DNA from: Chaunax sp. Z400
Taxonomy: Eukaryota > Chordata > Actinopteri > Lophiiformes > Chaunacidae
Direction of reading: 5' to 3'
Assembly: GCA_037577475.1 (NCBI GenBank)
Contig: CM075193.1
Span: 1,970,001-2,034,000, forward strand
DNA length: 64,000 nucleotides
Within the stretch, counting starts at the first letter, position 1, and the number at the start of each line of letters is the position of its first letter. The position numbers were made by a program, and so were the translations under genes. Below, piece by piece: positions 1 through 12,762 of the stretch. Below the pieces are notes generated by a model. The model did not search any database and was not told where the DNA came from. It saw nothing but the letters and a program-made list of their open reading frames with translations.

Positions 1-1239
1 GTTGGTCATTTTGATTCTATTCTATTCAGACATTTCCCCGTTTATCAGGAGAACTTCTGACTGGGACAAACAGGAAAATGGAACAAAAATAACAAAAATC
101 TACTACAGTGCAACTCTTCATTGAGGTTGCCTCTCTGATGTAAATAAAAATGCTCAAGTCTCAGTTATTCAAGATGATATCTTATCTCTCATGTTCTGCA
201 GTGTTTTCTCTCAGCGGTGCCTAAAATACAAGAAATAAAATGGCTTAATACTAGCGAAGTTATTTGTCCATGCAGAAAGATCATTTTACATGTCAGGAAA
301 TCTTGAAATAAATCAGTTCCAGTCTAGACATAATGAGCAAAAAACAAACAAACAAACAAACAAACAAAAAACAACAACTTTTAAAACGAGGTAATCTCAT
401 TTTTCCAGCTCTAAAATTTTAAATCTGCAGTGGGACATCCTCTGAGATCTGACCCTGTAACTGTAAAGCTAATCCCATCTTTTACAGACATATTGCGAAT
501 GATTAAAGTTCAGTACTGTTGGAATTCAGGTTTATATGCCTGCTGAGAAACAGTATCAAATCATATAAATCCAGTAAACACTGGCCGGTTTGTTTGACAG
601 AAAATGAGAAATTATCTTACTTCATCAAACTGAGCTCACATCCTTGTCTATAACCCTCTGTTTGAGGTCACTAAATCTTTCTATATGACAAAGGAGCTGC
701 TGGCTGAAAACAGAGCAGAATTCATCAGAGATGTAGAATAAGCTTCTTTTTCTTCTAATCAGTCTAATCATGTGTGTCAAGTGACAATATTTGAGATGTC
801 CGTCCGTCATTCAGCTTTGAAACTGCTGCAGAGATTCAGAGAGGAAGGAAGCAATCATCCACTTTTCCCTGTCTACATATTAGACGTACATTTTCTCTTT
901 GACAGTTCATTTTTATCATCATATCATATCGTGGAGGCTAAAAACATCTGTCACTGAAACTCCTGAATACTGACAGATAAGTTTAACAACGACTTTCTGC
1001 CACTGAATCAACTATTACTAATTATTTCCCTTGATTTATTTTGCAGCTCTGATTTCTGCCGGTTGCTGCACCAACGCCTGCAGGAGTGTGAACCTCTGGG
1101 AAAAGTGAGTCACGTTCCCAAGCAAACACGGACATTAGAAGAAAGCTAAAAGTGCTACAGTTGCTAAAAATGGATTTTCGGGGCTAATTAAGGGTGGAGG
1201 GTTAGGATTTAGGAGGGTTAGGAATCCCCACAGATGGGA
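1..1239. other. Non-coding, no gene seen
   Basis: AT-leaning unique sequence. Only the (AAAC)n tract stands out. Open frames are under 65 codons. Confidence 0.5.
339..372 (+). repeat. (AAAC)n microsatellite
   Basis: An A-rich tetranucleotide run in otherwise unremarkable sequence. Confidence 0.8.
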
Positions 1240-1563
1240 TTGACTTTACAGGACTGGAAACAACAACGGCATTTTCGGGACCTGAAAATACAAACTTTTG
1301 AAAAAGGGTTCCAGAGTGTAATCTTTTGAAAACGACACCATGCCATCATGGTGTCGTTTTCAAAAGATCATCAGCAACTCCACTGAAAGCGATGACATCA
1401 CAGGCCAGCTTTGTGCATGCCTATTATGGTTCCAGCCTAATTTGTGCGCGTAGACAGACGACTATGGACAAAACAAGAACAAAAAAAACCCAATGTCAGA
1501 CTGTCTGGTTGTGTTTGTGCTGCAGAGAAGAACTCTGGCTCCTGCCTGTCTTCCGTTCAAGAC
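1240..1563 (+). mobile_element. Rearranged neighbour copy of the same MITE, with palindrome
   Basis: It shares tttggggactgaaaa-like and cttttgaaaa phrases and the tgtctggttgtgtttgtgct segment with copy 1. It contains a perfect palindrome: arms 1,321-1,342 and 1,347-1,368 (22 bp each) around a 4-nt centre. The copy abuts copy 1, giving a tandem or nested arrangement. Confidence 0.6.
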
Positions 1564-1566
1564 TTA

Positions 1567-1998
1567 GGGGCCGTTTACATGACAACCGTTTCACCCCAAA
1601 ACAGAAACCTTTGCTACGCTTTGGCCGACTGTTTACACCAGAACAGTGTTTTTGGGGACTGAAAACAAACTTTTGAAAACGCCACCCTACCAAAACGCAA
1701 CACCACTGAAAACGATGACGACACAGGCCTGCTTCACACATGCCTTTAATCACATACACAGACAGAGGACACCAAACTAAGGCCAGAACACCAACAACAC
1801 ACTATGTCGGACTGTCTGGTTGTGTTTGTGCTGCAGACTATGTGGACTTCATTAATGCTCCTCCAATGTAGATTTGCTGCACCACTATTGTGATCTTATT
1901 CTGCGTCACTATCTACTGCCCTGGCATCCATGCTACAGCGTGTTCAGTCGTTTTTGCAGACCTGTGTGTACAGGGACCTTTGTCGTGTGAACAGAGCC
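1567..1998 (+). mobile_element. PIF/Harbinger-like MITE, copy 1
   Basis: The left end is ggggccgtttacatgacaac. The right end, as its reverse complement, is ggctctgttcacacgacaaa, an imperfect terminal inverted repeat. It is flanked by TTA on both sides (1,564-1,566 and 1,999-2,001), the 3-bp duplication typical of PIF/Harbinger. There is no transposase frame. The phrase ctccaatgtagatttgctg near 1,858 recurs inverted in the 43.6-kb copy. Confidence 0.65.
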
Positions 1999-2001
1999 TT
2001 A

Positions 2002-2322
2002 GAAAATTGGTTTGAAGGGACGTAAAAACTCACCTTGTGTAATTTTTGGCAAACTGTAGTCTTTAAACTCCTCCTCAGGTTGTTAAAACCCCCAAAATTC
2101 CCAGAAATACTGAGGATATGACCTCAGTGCAGATACAGCCCTGACACATAATGGTAAAGGTGGCTTGCTGTATAAGAAAAAGGCCAGTTGTCTGTGTGTG
2201 TGTGTGTCAATAGAAGAGGTCACCCTGGTCTGACCCCTGCTTTAATGCATTGGCCGCAGGGTGAGTGATGGCACCGGTTAATATTTAATGATGAAGCAGT
2301 TCCACCTTTACCTGGAGGTATT

Positions 2323-2361
<39 letters not shown>

Positions 2362-3119
2362 ACTGCACTGTTTCCTCCTTGTGTTTCAGCTTTGACTCCT
2401 CCTGACCGTGAAACACCATCATACGCCGCTGTGACACCACACACCCCAGAGAGAGAGCTGAAGGTTGTTATTAGCAGGATGGATGGGTGGAAAGACAAGC
2501 GGATCGATGCTTAAGTGGACGGATAAATGATCACGAAATTCAAAATCAAGCAGTGAAGGGCAAGGGAGCAAACGAGTGAAACAAGGCGACAAAAGAGACA
2601 CAACACTGTTAACACTCGAATGCTTTCTCTGCCCTGTCTGCTGCTGCTGCTGCTGCTGCTATACGTTTCCTGTGGAGCACCAGAATAAACCGGATGCTAT
2701 TGGTTGGCTGGATCGAGGCTCATCCCTACGTTGCCAAAATGAAGAGTGGAAAATGAATAAGAATCTTTGTGTTGCCAACAAATATAGTCCTACCTCTTTG
2801 GAAATACAGTGACCCTCTGGATAAAAGGAGCTGACTGAACTCTCATGGTATCGCTGGAGGTTACAGGCCGCTCTCTTATAATCACAATAAATAAATGAAT
2901 AAATAAATAGCTAAATGTGATGAAGGAAGCTACTTTTACAAAGTTATTGTCATTCTGGTATTAAAGCACAAAAGGACTGATTTTAGCTAAGAGAGGATTT
3001 TTATTGTATTCTATCATTGTTAGTAACATTTTACTCACCAATGTGATGGGTAAGATCTGGGATGATGGCAGCATCACTAGTCCTACAGGTAATAAACCAG
3101 CCAATTTAACAAGATTATC
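2002..3119. other. Non-coding, microsatellites only
   Basis: Holds GT, CA, CTG and AATA short tandem repeats. No gene or recognised repeat otherwise. Confidence 0.5.
2326..2356 (+). repeat. (CA)n microsatellite
   Basis: A perfect CA run. A shorter (GT)n lies at 2,193-2,207 and a (CTG)n at 2,638-2,660. Confidence 0.9.
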
Positions 3120-3480
3120 TGAATCATTTTATTCGGAGGTCAAATTGAAGGGAAAACCAGGAGAACAAATCCAAAATAATAGAGGTAAAATCCAGAATAA
3201 ACACAGGGAAACGTACCGGGGGAAACAGGAGGAGAGTGTGACGAAACATCGAAGACAAACTGGCAACTAAAGAGGAGAAGACGTACAGACTAATTACACA
3301 GGGTAACGAGACAAGACTGGGAACAGGTGGAGACCAGACACAGGTGAAAAACCATGAACAATCTAAAGAGAGGGAAAAACAGACAAAGACAGGAAGTGTA
3401 AAGGAAAAACATGGAGAGGGAAAATAAACTTTCAAAATAAAACAGGGAACGGTAAACACAGAACGACGATAACCCTACAA
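3120..3480 (-). mobile_element. Teleost polypyrimidine-rich dispersed repeat, copy 1
   Basis: The minus strand carries cacttcctgtctttgtct, cacctgtgtctggt and an AATAAA near 3,130. It matches copies at 21.9 and 33.4 kb. The character and AATAAA suggest a retroelement, possibly LTR-type, but I cannot name the family. Confidence 0.5.
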
Positions 3481-6400
3481 AATAAGAAGAACAGCAAACG
3501 GAGACCAAAAGCATGAGAGTTGCAGGAATAACTCGGTTAATCAACTCATAGAAACTGTTGTTGCTGTTATTGAGATATAAATACAGTGTATTTATGGTCA
3601 AGGGTTTTAGGTGCTATGGTTAACAGCAGTGAGCTCATTAAATTACCACATGAAGTTGACAGGCTGTTCAGGTGTTTGCACGCCTTCTGGCACATCATCA
3701 CGGCAAACAATGCCTTTAACCTCGTCACCCTGTCCTGCAGGAAACCATTTGTGCTGTTTCAGCACAACCTGAATAGCCACAGTAGCTCGTTTCCCAGGTT
3801 GACAGGAGTGTCACCTCCTAACCTGAGGGCTTCTTTGAAACCTGAGTGTTTCTTCCCCATTAGATGTCTTAGCAGCAATTAACTTGATTAACCTATAAAT
3901 TAGCATAGATTAAAAAAAAAGGTTCCAGATGCTCAAATGACAGGAAGTGCTGCTTCTTTTTGTTCTATATAAACTGCATAGTGTACCTTCAGTTTTCATA
4001 TTCGAGACAAAACATATTAAGATGATGAATGAGCAACAATCGATATTTCAATACTTGAATAATCACTAGCTAGAAATATAATTGCTATGGAACAACAATG
4101 AAAATGATGCCTAGTTGCATCCCTACACTTGATGAGTACAATGTTATTATCACTGATAATAATCCTACTCAAAACTATGACACATGACTTTATAAAGATC
4201 TCTGTTCAACAGTTTTTTATGAGCATACAGTCTGTTTGAAATTTACAACCATACAGTAAAATAAATTATAAGTTTGACAAAGCAGCTGCCAGGACAGGAA
4301 GCATTTCCCTCCAGTTTTATGAAAACAAGCAAGTTCCAGATGACGTATTTGGAAATGTGCGTCACTTCTGTGTGAAATTCTGTTCCTGTGTATTTATGAG
4401 GCGTTTACCCAGTCAGAGATGTGTGAGGGGAATTTACACACGTTCTTGTTTAGGGGAGAAGAAAGCTCCTCGCTCTGCTTTGGTGTCAGGGTCCGTCCCT
4501 ATAATGTTATAGTATTCTAAACCTTGTGTCGGCGCTTAGACGTATAAATGGTGCCGTGTGTGTGTTTGCGTGTCATTTTCCACACCCCTGAGTATTCAGA
4601 CATGGACAACATGACTTGTGCAACATTTTATCACTGCAATGTTAAGGAGACAGAAAGTCATAAATGCCAGAGGGTGCAGAGAGATCTGGAAGGCGGGGTT
4701 TGCAGTAAAACCATTTTCAGGTTTTGATGCTTTAAAAAGTCTTATTTGAAAAGTCAGGACATCATATTTTCATGTGATAATAAATGGACAGAGTGGTCAT
4801 TTCTAGTTATTTACTGAACGGGGAGGCATTTATTTAGGGATGACCAATTTGAGAAATTTTTTTTTTTGATCAACATAACATTTAAATTCCTCTGATTTTC
4901 TATTTATTCAACTACAGTTGAATAAACTTTTTTTTCAGAAGTGGAAGACAAGCTGGTCGTAGCAGTTTGTGGACGCCCAGAGCTGTCTGGACATGGAGAC
5001 GTTTGGTTTTGTCACATATCTGTGACTTCCACACCAAACACAAGGCGGCAGCAGCCGCGTTGACTTCGGTCATGGTTGATGACAGGAGGAAATGGCAGGG
5101 GGGAAAATGTTGTTGGTATTGGTTGCGTTGCTCATGCGAGTGCGGAAGTAAACTCAAATGATCCCGCTGTGACCTTCCAGCGAGTATTCTCCTTCGTCAC
5201 GTTCGCTGTGAAAGCAGCTTTAACTTTCAAGTAATCAATGAAGACATTGATAACATAATTGAAAATAACACAAACACTTCCTGTCACGGTTGTGACATAA
5301 ATATTCATCATTCAGCCCCGCCTTTGTTTAAGCTTCTAAGTTAGTAGAAGTAACTTTTATGTTGACAGAGCTGAAGCTCTATTTATAGTGGGTGGGTAAG
5401 TGGAGACCTTTTGAAATGAATGAATAAATGCTCCCACCTACACTAGCGCTGTGTTGTGTTCACAGAAAAAGGAATCGACTGACAGCGCAGATGCGCCAAA
5501 TCCAAGGTCAAGATTTAACTAGAAAGGACGTTTCTGACTTTGCAGAGCAGAACTTGAGGTTTGTGTCGTTCTGAGTTCTCAGCAGGATTAGCAGCAGAGG
5601 ATGTCTGTCCTCTGAAATGTGTGGGTTTTTTTTATCACTGGATGTCTACCTGCTCTTTAACAGCGTATAGAGTATTTGCAGGATTCTCACCAGCACATGA
5701 AATGTTCAAGATGTGTTGTCCTAATTAAACTGGAAGCTTGGATGTGCAGAAAATGTGACATTTGACTTGGTGCACATACAGCGACTCACAGTGATACAAA
5801 CATACAGACATACACACACATTTATCCTGAATCCATACTGTATAACCTCCTCAACCTGTGAGTCTTTTTGTAGAGTTGGTGATTGCTGAAACAAGACAAG
5901 TATTATAATATATTATCAAAGACATTTACGTTTTTAAAAATCAAGAGTAGTATATCTGCTTAGTTTTATAAATATATAACTACAGTTATTATTTTTGACT
6001 TCTTGGTATTATATAACTAATTATTATAACCAGAGATGTATGTATAAGCTAATAAAGTGTCTTTACGTAAAAACAACTCCTGTATTTATTGTATATATGT
6101 GATTGTATTGGATGCATACATACATTTATATGTATTATGCTGTGGACTTATACTTGTGTCCTGATCCTCTTCTCTTTTCTAATCACACACTAATCACAAA
6201 ATCACGTGTTCATCTGTCTTCCTCTCTCCTGAGACACAGCTGGAAATGTGACTCTGATAATGCAATTTGTGTCCAGCACAGTAAGTTGTAGAAAGGAGAC
6301 GGCGGCAATAATAGGACAAAAGCATAAAAAAATGAATTGGAATAGTATAGAAGTATTTCCCTCCAAAGCACATACATCACCAAATAATAAATCAGCTGTT

Positions 6401-7291
6401 CGACACTTTGATGTATTTAATTAAGACGTGGTTTTAGTGAGCAGAAACTACAGGAAAAATCTTGTCTATTGAATTATTAAAAAAAAATACAACCAATAAA
6501 TTCCTTATGTAGATAATTAAATGCAGCCATACTGGTATAGTGATTAGTCCTATGGACAGGGAGATAGAACTATGGTGGCTGCTCACTCAAAGCAATGCTG
6601 CCTCTTGCAGTTCGAACACAAAGCCTTACTGGTAATGAATGCAGATACATTTTCTGTAAAAAAAAAGAAAAAAAGACCCAAAATAAATACATCTTTATAT
6701 AGTCCCCCTTTTTCTGAGTAATAAAGGTCCAGGGTTCAAATTCCCAGGGGGGGCCAAGTCCTACTCTCCTACAATGGGGTCAGTTCATGCGTGTGTGTGA
6801 TGTGTTCAAGTGTCAATTAAATAAGAAAAAAACGTTCAATCAGCTTGAATGTCATTACAAACTTTTACGTGTGAAACAAATGTCAAGTTTGGATGATTTA
6901 AACCAAAATATCGACCATTTGTACGTTCAGTCAAACGTTGCACTGAACTCATTTGTGGTGATGCTGCAGGGCAGGATGGCAGTTTTTTATCTACATCGAT
7001 CCAGGACTCAACTGCTATTTATTCGTGATCGCTCTCACGGCTCCCACTCATAGAGCACACCCTGCCGCCACGTCAATAACATCACTGACAGAACTAGTGT
7101 GTGTGAAAGGTAAGGAGATAAAATGTTATTTATTTATTTTATTTAACTATAGCAATAACATATGTGTATTTCTCATTATGTATGTATGTGTGCTCTGTGT
7201 ACAGTGAACAGGTGGCTGCCTGCCAGAGGAAATGGCCCTGTTTTATTTATTGGCTGGGATGGCAAAGGTTCAAACTAATTATAATATGAAC

Positions 7292-7299
<8 letters not shown>
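3481..7299. other. Non-coding, AT-rich
   Basis: No gene recognised. 5,880-6,500 is strongly AT-rich. Near 6,530-6,760 there are pol III-like fragments (tggtatagtgattagtcc, ggttcaaattccc), probably a decayed SINE, with A and B boxes too far apart for a tRNA. Confidence 0.4.

Positions 7300-7365
<66 letters not shown>
7300..7365 (+). repeat. (CA)33 microsatellite
   Basis: A perfect CA run of about 66 bp, preceded by ccacccaccc. Confidence 0.95.
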
Positions 7366-7367
<2 letters not shown>

Positions 7368-9071
7368 GCAGCATGATGCCCCAAACCAGCTCTTCTTATC
7401 ACTCTCTCTTTCTCTGCATCTCTCACACAAAAAATCATGACTTGCTTATTTAGCTGTGCAGCTGTATGAACTACAGACAACACAGACTTTCACTCTTCCT
7501 CTGACATCTGCACACAGGACTCACAGTATAGCTTCACTCTGCAATGCAGCAGTGCTGGGTTTCCTCTGTCAGTATGTCAGTATATTACCAAAAAAAGCAG
7601 AATGATAGCTTCCAAAAGTTTAAGGTTTAAGAAGCTGCAAGGAGTCAAAGACGAGTTGCAAGTCCGGGGAATGCTCACCACCAACAGTGGATCCACACCA
7701 GTGTTTTGTAGCCAGAGAAACAACGACATACCGCCCACACCAAGATCAGAATCAGGATCCACATGTCCGCCTCCTGCACCTCAGGAACAGGTTCCCACCT
7801 GCCACCGCTACAGCAGCAGAGACCACTACAGGCCTGTACACTCATCACTGATTGTGTAAAATGTTCTATACTCCAGTTGTATCACGAGACACTTAGGGTG
7901 CTGATGTTTGTGGTGTTGTTTTTGTTTTTGTTCCTGATTAAATGAAGACAATCAAGGATTATAATTAAGGAACAAAAGATATGGGTTTTTATTTTCAGTG
8001 AAAATAAAAACTCCTCAAACAAATTTGCAGATAAACAGAGCGGTGCCTTTTTGAGTTTTTAATGATGTATTTAATTGGTGCAGAGGTGATTTCAACTCCT
8101 ACATGATTAATCTCCCCTTGAGGCGTATGGTTTTCCCAGCATCAGGCTTTGTTTGTGAATGCTCCGTTATAAAGGCTCTTTGTTTTGCTGATCACTGCGG
8201 CAACGGTTGATATTCCTCACATGTAGCTTCAACCTCGTGACGCTAATAGATCAAAAACACTTAACAGCCATGAATTTACTTCAGTTTAATTTAGCTGTTG
8301 CGTTACCAGAACCGGAATTCTGTCATCTTCCATATCCTATTTCCTCTGAGTTGACAGATAGATGGTTGTCCTATAAAAGCCATTCTACACACAGGGTCAT
8401 TCTTTTCTATGATTCTGCATGTGTGTTTCCAGTCCTGCTAATTAATTCATCCATTTTCTCCATGCTGTCACCATGATGGAGAGGCAGTCATGGTGGCGGC
8501 ATGCCAAGCACGGCACCTCCATCCTGGGGGACCTTGTTCCCAGACCATCTCTCTCATTTTCACTACAATGCTGTAGTCATTTGCTACATGATGCAATACC
8601 ATATCATATATTAAAGTATGATACAGTACAGCAGTAGTTTCTAATCTTTAGCTCCACCATGACCATCATAATGTCCCACATGGCACATCGCCACACCGGA
8701 GCGCCGTTGTTCCGCCTTTATATTGTTCGGTATAAACAAACAAAGGCATTGTGTTGTTTGTTGCAGCGTTGTTGATCTGAATATGACCAGAATGGCATGT
8801 TCTGTTGTTTTTGATATCATATAATAACATTATATATGGCTATGATTCTAATCTACATATATTACAGGTCAGACGTGTGAGTCATGTGTTTGCTCAGCCG
8901 TCGTGCTCCTGGTCCAGAGGCTGATCGAGGGTCAGGAGAAGTAGGCAGCCGTCATATGAAAAAGCTCTTTTTCTTTCTCTCATTGTTCTGAATGATCAGT
9001 CATAAGTGAAGCAAAGAGCAGTGAGGCAGAGAGCGGAGTTAAACGTAGGCATATATCCTGCAAACCGTCAC
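7366..9071. other. Non-coding, no gene seen
   Basis: Unique sequence. The 85-codon frame at 7,602-7,859 is Ser/Pro-rich with no recognisable domain. Confidence 0.4.
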
Positions 9072-9095
9072 CACACACACACACAAACACACACA

Positions 9096-9167
<72 letters not shown>

Positions 9168-9190
9168 TAAACACAAACACAAACACACAC
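9072..9190 (+). repeat. Long (CA)n tract with AAAC interruptions
   Basis: About 119 bp of CA repeats with aaac breaks at both ends. It pairs in inverted sense with the GT tract at 9,609. Confidence 0.95.
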
Positions 9191-9606
9191 TCCTCTCTGC
9201 CTCATTGACTCTGCCTGTTCGTACATAATTGTCAGCTGAGATGTGAACAACTGCTGGCTAACATGACCCCGTCACGATGGTAACAGACCCAAACTCTCCT
9301 CCCAGCCCTGATGTGTGTTTTCAGAGTTTAGTCTCAGCCGCTGAGCCCCACTAATCCTGGATTGTGATCATTAAATTGCCAGCAGTCTCTGCTATAAGCA
9401 CTCAAAGCATTAGAAAATGTTTATCATGGCTGAACATTTAGTACGCATCTTTTTCAACAATACTTGATTATGATTTTCAGTCCAATACTGAATTATTATG
9501 GGATCCAAAGCAGTGACATCACTTTGCATAATGCAAAATGAAACGTGGTGAGATCCTTTCCCTCATCATGATCTCAGAGGACAGGATGCAGGGCTTCTCA
9601 GGTTAG

Positions 9607-9608
<2 letters not shown>

Positions 9609-9691
<83 letters not shown>
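9609..9691 (+). repeat. (GT)n microsatellite
   Basis: A perfect GT run of 83 bp, inverted relative to the CA tract 420 bp upstream. Confidence 0.95.
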
Positions 9692-9694
<3 letters not shown>

Positions 9695-9839
9695 CAGTGT
9701 TGTAGTCAAAGCTACACAAACAGAGACCATGTCATGACCGAGGCCGAGCAAAACTTTAGGTTGAGACCAAGTCAAGACTAAGACCAGACCGTCAAAACTA
9801 AATTAACAGTAAAATATGTGAACTACATTAAAACATATG

Positions 9840-10172
9840 CATACAGTACATACAATACATACAGCACATACAGTACATACAATACATACAGCACATACAG
9901 TACATACAATACATACAGTACATACAGTACATACAGCACATACAGTACATACAGTACATACAGTACATACAGTACATACAGCACATACAGTACATACAGT
10001 ACATACAATACATACAGTACATACAGCACATACAGTACATACAGTACATACAGCACATACAGTACATACAGTACATACAGCACATACAGTACATACAGTA
10101 CATACAATACATACAATACATACAGTACATACAGCACATACAGTACATACAATACATACAGTACATACAGTA
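9840..10172 (+). repeat. 9-bp minisatellite, 37 units
   Basis: There are thirty-seven exact 9-bp units catacaNNa, where NN is gt, at or gc. With no indels the array is open in several frames on both strands, so it shows long spurious frames (HTV/HTI/HTA, STY/NTY). The variants are not random: gc units recur every 3 or 5 units, giving 27- and 45-bp higher-order periods. Confidence 0.95.
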
Positions 10173-10299
10173 CATATTCACAACCCTACATACATAAGTC
10201 TCTTTCAGGCATTCAGGCAACAAATTCTCTTCTCTTTGGTTTGTTCAAACTAGACCAACCCAAGTCTGCGTTCACAGGGAAGGCCGGCGTTGTGCAACG

Positions 10300-10512
10300 T
10301 TAAAGAGGGTTAGCCTTTGCCTTGTAGCTTAGCTCCTCTTTCACCACAACAGACTGGCAGACGCTGCCTCGATGCATCTGTCAATCTCCCGCTCCATTCT
10401 TTCCTCACTCGTAAACAAGACCCCGAGATGCTAGAACTCCTCCACTTGGGGCAGCAACTCATCCCTGACCTGGAGTGAGCAATCCACCCTTTTCCGACGG
10501 GGAGCCATAGCC
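10300..10512 (-). pseudogene. Decayed LINE reverse-transcriptase C-terminal fragment 1
   Basis: On the minus strand this is the teleost LINE segment that includes tccacttggggcagcaactc and ccgagatgctagaactcctc (given here as the plus strand). These lie in the region between the RT domain and the C-terminal domain. Stops and indels break the frame. The clade is uncertain; it resembles RTE/Rex-type teleost LINEs. Confidence 0.5.
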
Positions 10513-12121
10513 TGAATGTAGCTATTGAGGGTTTATTATGGCAACCAAGTTTATGAAATAGTTACATAAGTACAGTATATGAACTGTTTTGTGAATGAAG
10601 GCAGCTCGGATTGGCTGCAACCACACATTCACTCAGCTCCAGCCCAGACAATCAATTCCTCTGCTTCAAACTGCCTGCAGATTGCTGAGTGCAACTTTAA
10701 TTACACAGAGCCACTGTGGGATTATTCAGGAAAGTGGATTTATTCTCTAGTAATATTCAAGTCATTCAAATATGACATCATCAGAAAAGTCAAAAGTCTA
10801 ATCCTGTCTTAGAATTAAAGCATTAGAAGTAGCAGAATCTCAAAAGACAAAGAACTGAGCAGATGCTATTTAAATGTGATAAATTATGAGATATAGCATC
10901 ACAGTATTATGGGATATGGTGATACTGTGAGAAGTCACAGGTTCAATAGCAGAATTAGGGCTGGAGGATAACCCCTGATTGAATTATAAACTAAACAGAA
11001 ACCTGTTTCCACTTAGAGTTCAGGAAAGATGTCTGATTTCTTTTCATTGTAAGGACTTGACCATACCCTGGTTTTAGTTGATGCATGTAAACCTAATTTA
11101 CACAACTAGAGTGTTAAAGCAACACGATTCGCTAATATCATCGGTTGATAATTCAATAAGACAGAAGGCCAAGCAAGAGACTGAAGAGAGATTTTAAAAT
11201 CAATGGACTCCACCTAATTCCAGCAGTGTTAAAGTAATATAATCAAAGAATAGAACACTTAAGCCTCATACTTCATTAGCTTATGTCGAGAGATTATTCC
11301 TGCTAATCTTCATTTTGGTAGCTCAGAGCTCCAACAGCCCCCCCTGACAATAGACCAATAGCAACACTGAAGAATTATTATTAAGAAAATGAGTGGAGCA
11401 ATTACTGGCAGCACACATCGGGACCTGTTTCACAGGTTATAGAATTAAAGAGGGTCTGCATTTAAATGCAAGAGGAGACTTCCTGAGCCACTGCTATCAT
11501 ATGTACAGTATTTTCAGCCTGTGGTGTGAATCATTACCTCGTTTCACTTGACAGTAAGTGTTGCTCCTTTAATTAGCACACAAATGTCGTTTCAACACAA
11601 CATACCGTCTCATAGTCTACTACAGTCGACAACAGCTGGTAAAGACTTCTGATGAAACCACTAAAGCAATTACTATGGGAACAGGAAATGTGTTGAACCA
11701 GAAGTATGGAGGGATACGTGTAATAATACATGGAAAACCACACGTTCATCAATTTGGAGAGAAAACACTCTTGGAAAATCCAATTACTGTGCTCTCTGTG
11801 CAAAGAACTCCAGGAAGGCAACAAACTGTTGGTGAGGATGTGCAAATAATTATCATATTTTATTTTCCTGACCATTTCTACAACGATACTGGACTGAAAT
11901 ATGTGAACAAATAGACATCATATTCCGACGTACACTTCTCTATACTGAAGATATATTTACATCACAGCTGACTTCCTTGTGAGGAATTCAGCCTATGTGT
12001 GAATATGTCCTGTCTGCCTGTTATGCTATTGCTGCAACTGCTATTTCAATCTAAATTTTATTATTATTTCCGATTTTGTGATCCATGAATATAATTGGCT
12101 TGATTTTATTATATTGTTTTG
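10513..12121. other. Non-coding
   Basis: Apart from the candidate element at 11,270-11,600, nothing recognised. Confidence 0.4.
11270..11600. promoter_or_regulatory. Candidate conserved non-coding element
   Basis: Non-repetitive, with gagcaattactgg and ctttaattagcac homeodomain-type cores and a tttaaatgcaa motif. Regulatory function is inferred from texture only. Confidence 0.25.
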
Positions 12122-12228
12122 GGGGGCATGATGGAGCAATGGCTAGCGGTGTCATCTCACAGTAAGAGGGTTCTAGATGTCAACCCACCAGCCAACGGGG
12201 GGGCCTTTCTGTGTTTGCATGTTCTCCA
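12122..12228 (+). mobile_element. tRNA-headed teleost dispersed repeat, 5' fragment
   Basis: It reads ggcatgatggagcaatggct, then tcacagtaagagggttctag, then cctttctgtgtttgcatgtt. This is the start of a widespread teleost repeat whose head resembles a tRNA. Here the B-box position is degraded. Confidence 0.5.
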
Positions 12229-12505
12229 CAACGTTAGGTGGGATCAGATCCAACGTCCTGCAATCCTCTAAGGACAAGCTGTTATACATAATGCATGGAT
12301 TTATTATTGTAAAACGTGTCTGTCTGTTCATTTTCTCTACATTATCATATTAGAGAATAATTTATGCCATTTCTTTTGTAGATACTGTGCATCTAGAGAG
12401 CGTTTGTAGGCATCAGTGCAAACACACAAGCAGGTAAAGGACATGCAATGAGACAAGAATAAAACAGGCATTAGTCCACACAGAAACGTGTGTTTCTCAT
12501 ATGTG

Positions 12506-12512
<7 letters not shown>

Positions 12513-12539
<27 letters not shown>

Positions 12540-12540
12540 T
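12513..12540 (+). repeat. (GT)14 microsatellite
   Basis: A perfect GT run after a short gagtgt-rich lead. Confidence 0.9.
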
Positions 12541-12664
12541 ACAAGAAAGAGAGGGAATGAAAAAGTGTCTCAGTAGCTTTATTGCTTTCTCATCCTTCAG
12601 TGTCAGCCAGGCTGACATCGTCTCACAATTCTCTGGTCTACATTCCTCAGCAGCACTCTTTGAG

Positions 12665-12665
<1 letters not shown>

Positions 12666-12759
<94 letters not shown>
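12666..12759 (+). repeat. (GT)47 microsatellite
   Basis: A perfect GT run of about 94 bp, one of the longest here and in the same orientation as the run at 12,513. Confidence 0.95.

Positions 12760-12762
<3 letters not shown>

Noticed and set aside
7232..7483. Frames with runs of HTHT or CVCV here and at 9.0, 9.6, 12.5, 31.9, 41.4, 60.8 and 61.0 kb
   Set aside because: They are translations of (CA)n or (GT)n tracts.
9840..10172. CRISPR-like array
   Set aside because: Units are contiguous with no spacers, and the genome is eukaryotic.
9818..10303. 161-, 138-, 131- and 109-codon frames over the 9-bp minisatellite, both strands
   Set aside because: They arise because a 9-bp unit without stops is open in several frames. 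The repeats STY, HTV and YVL are artefacts of the tandem array.
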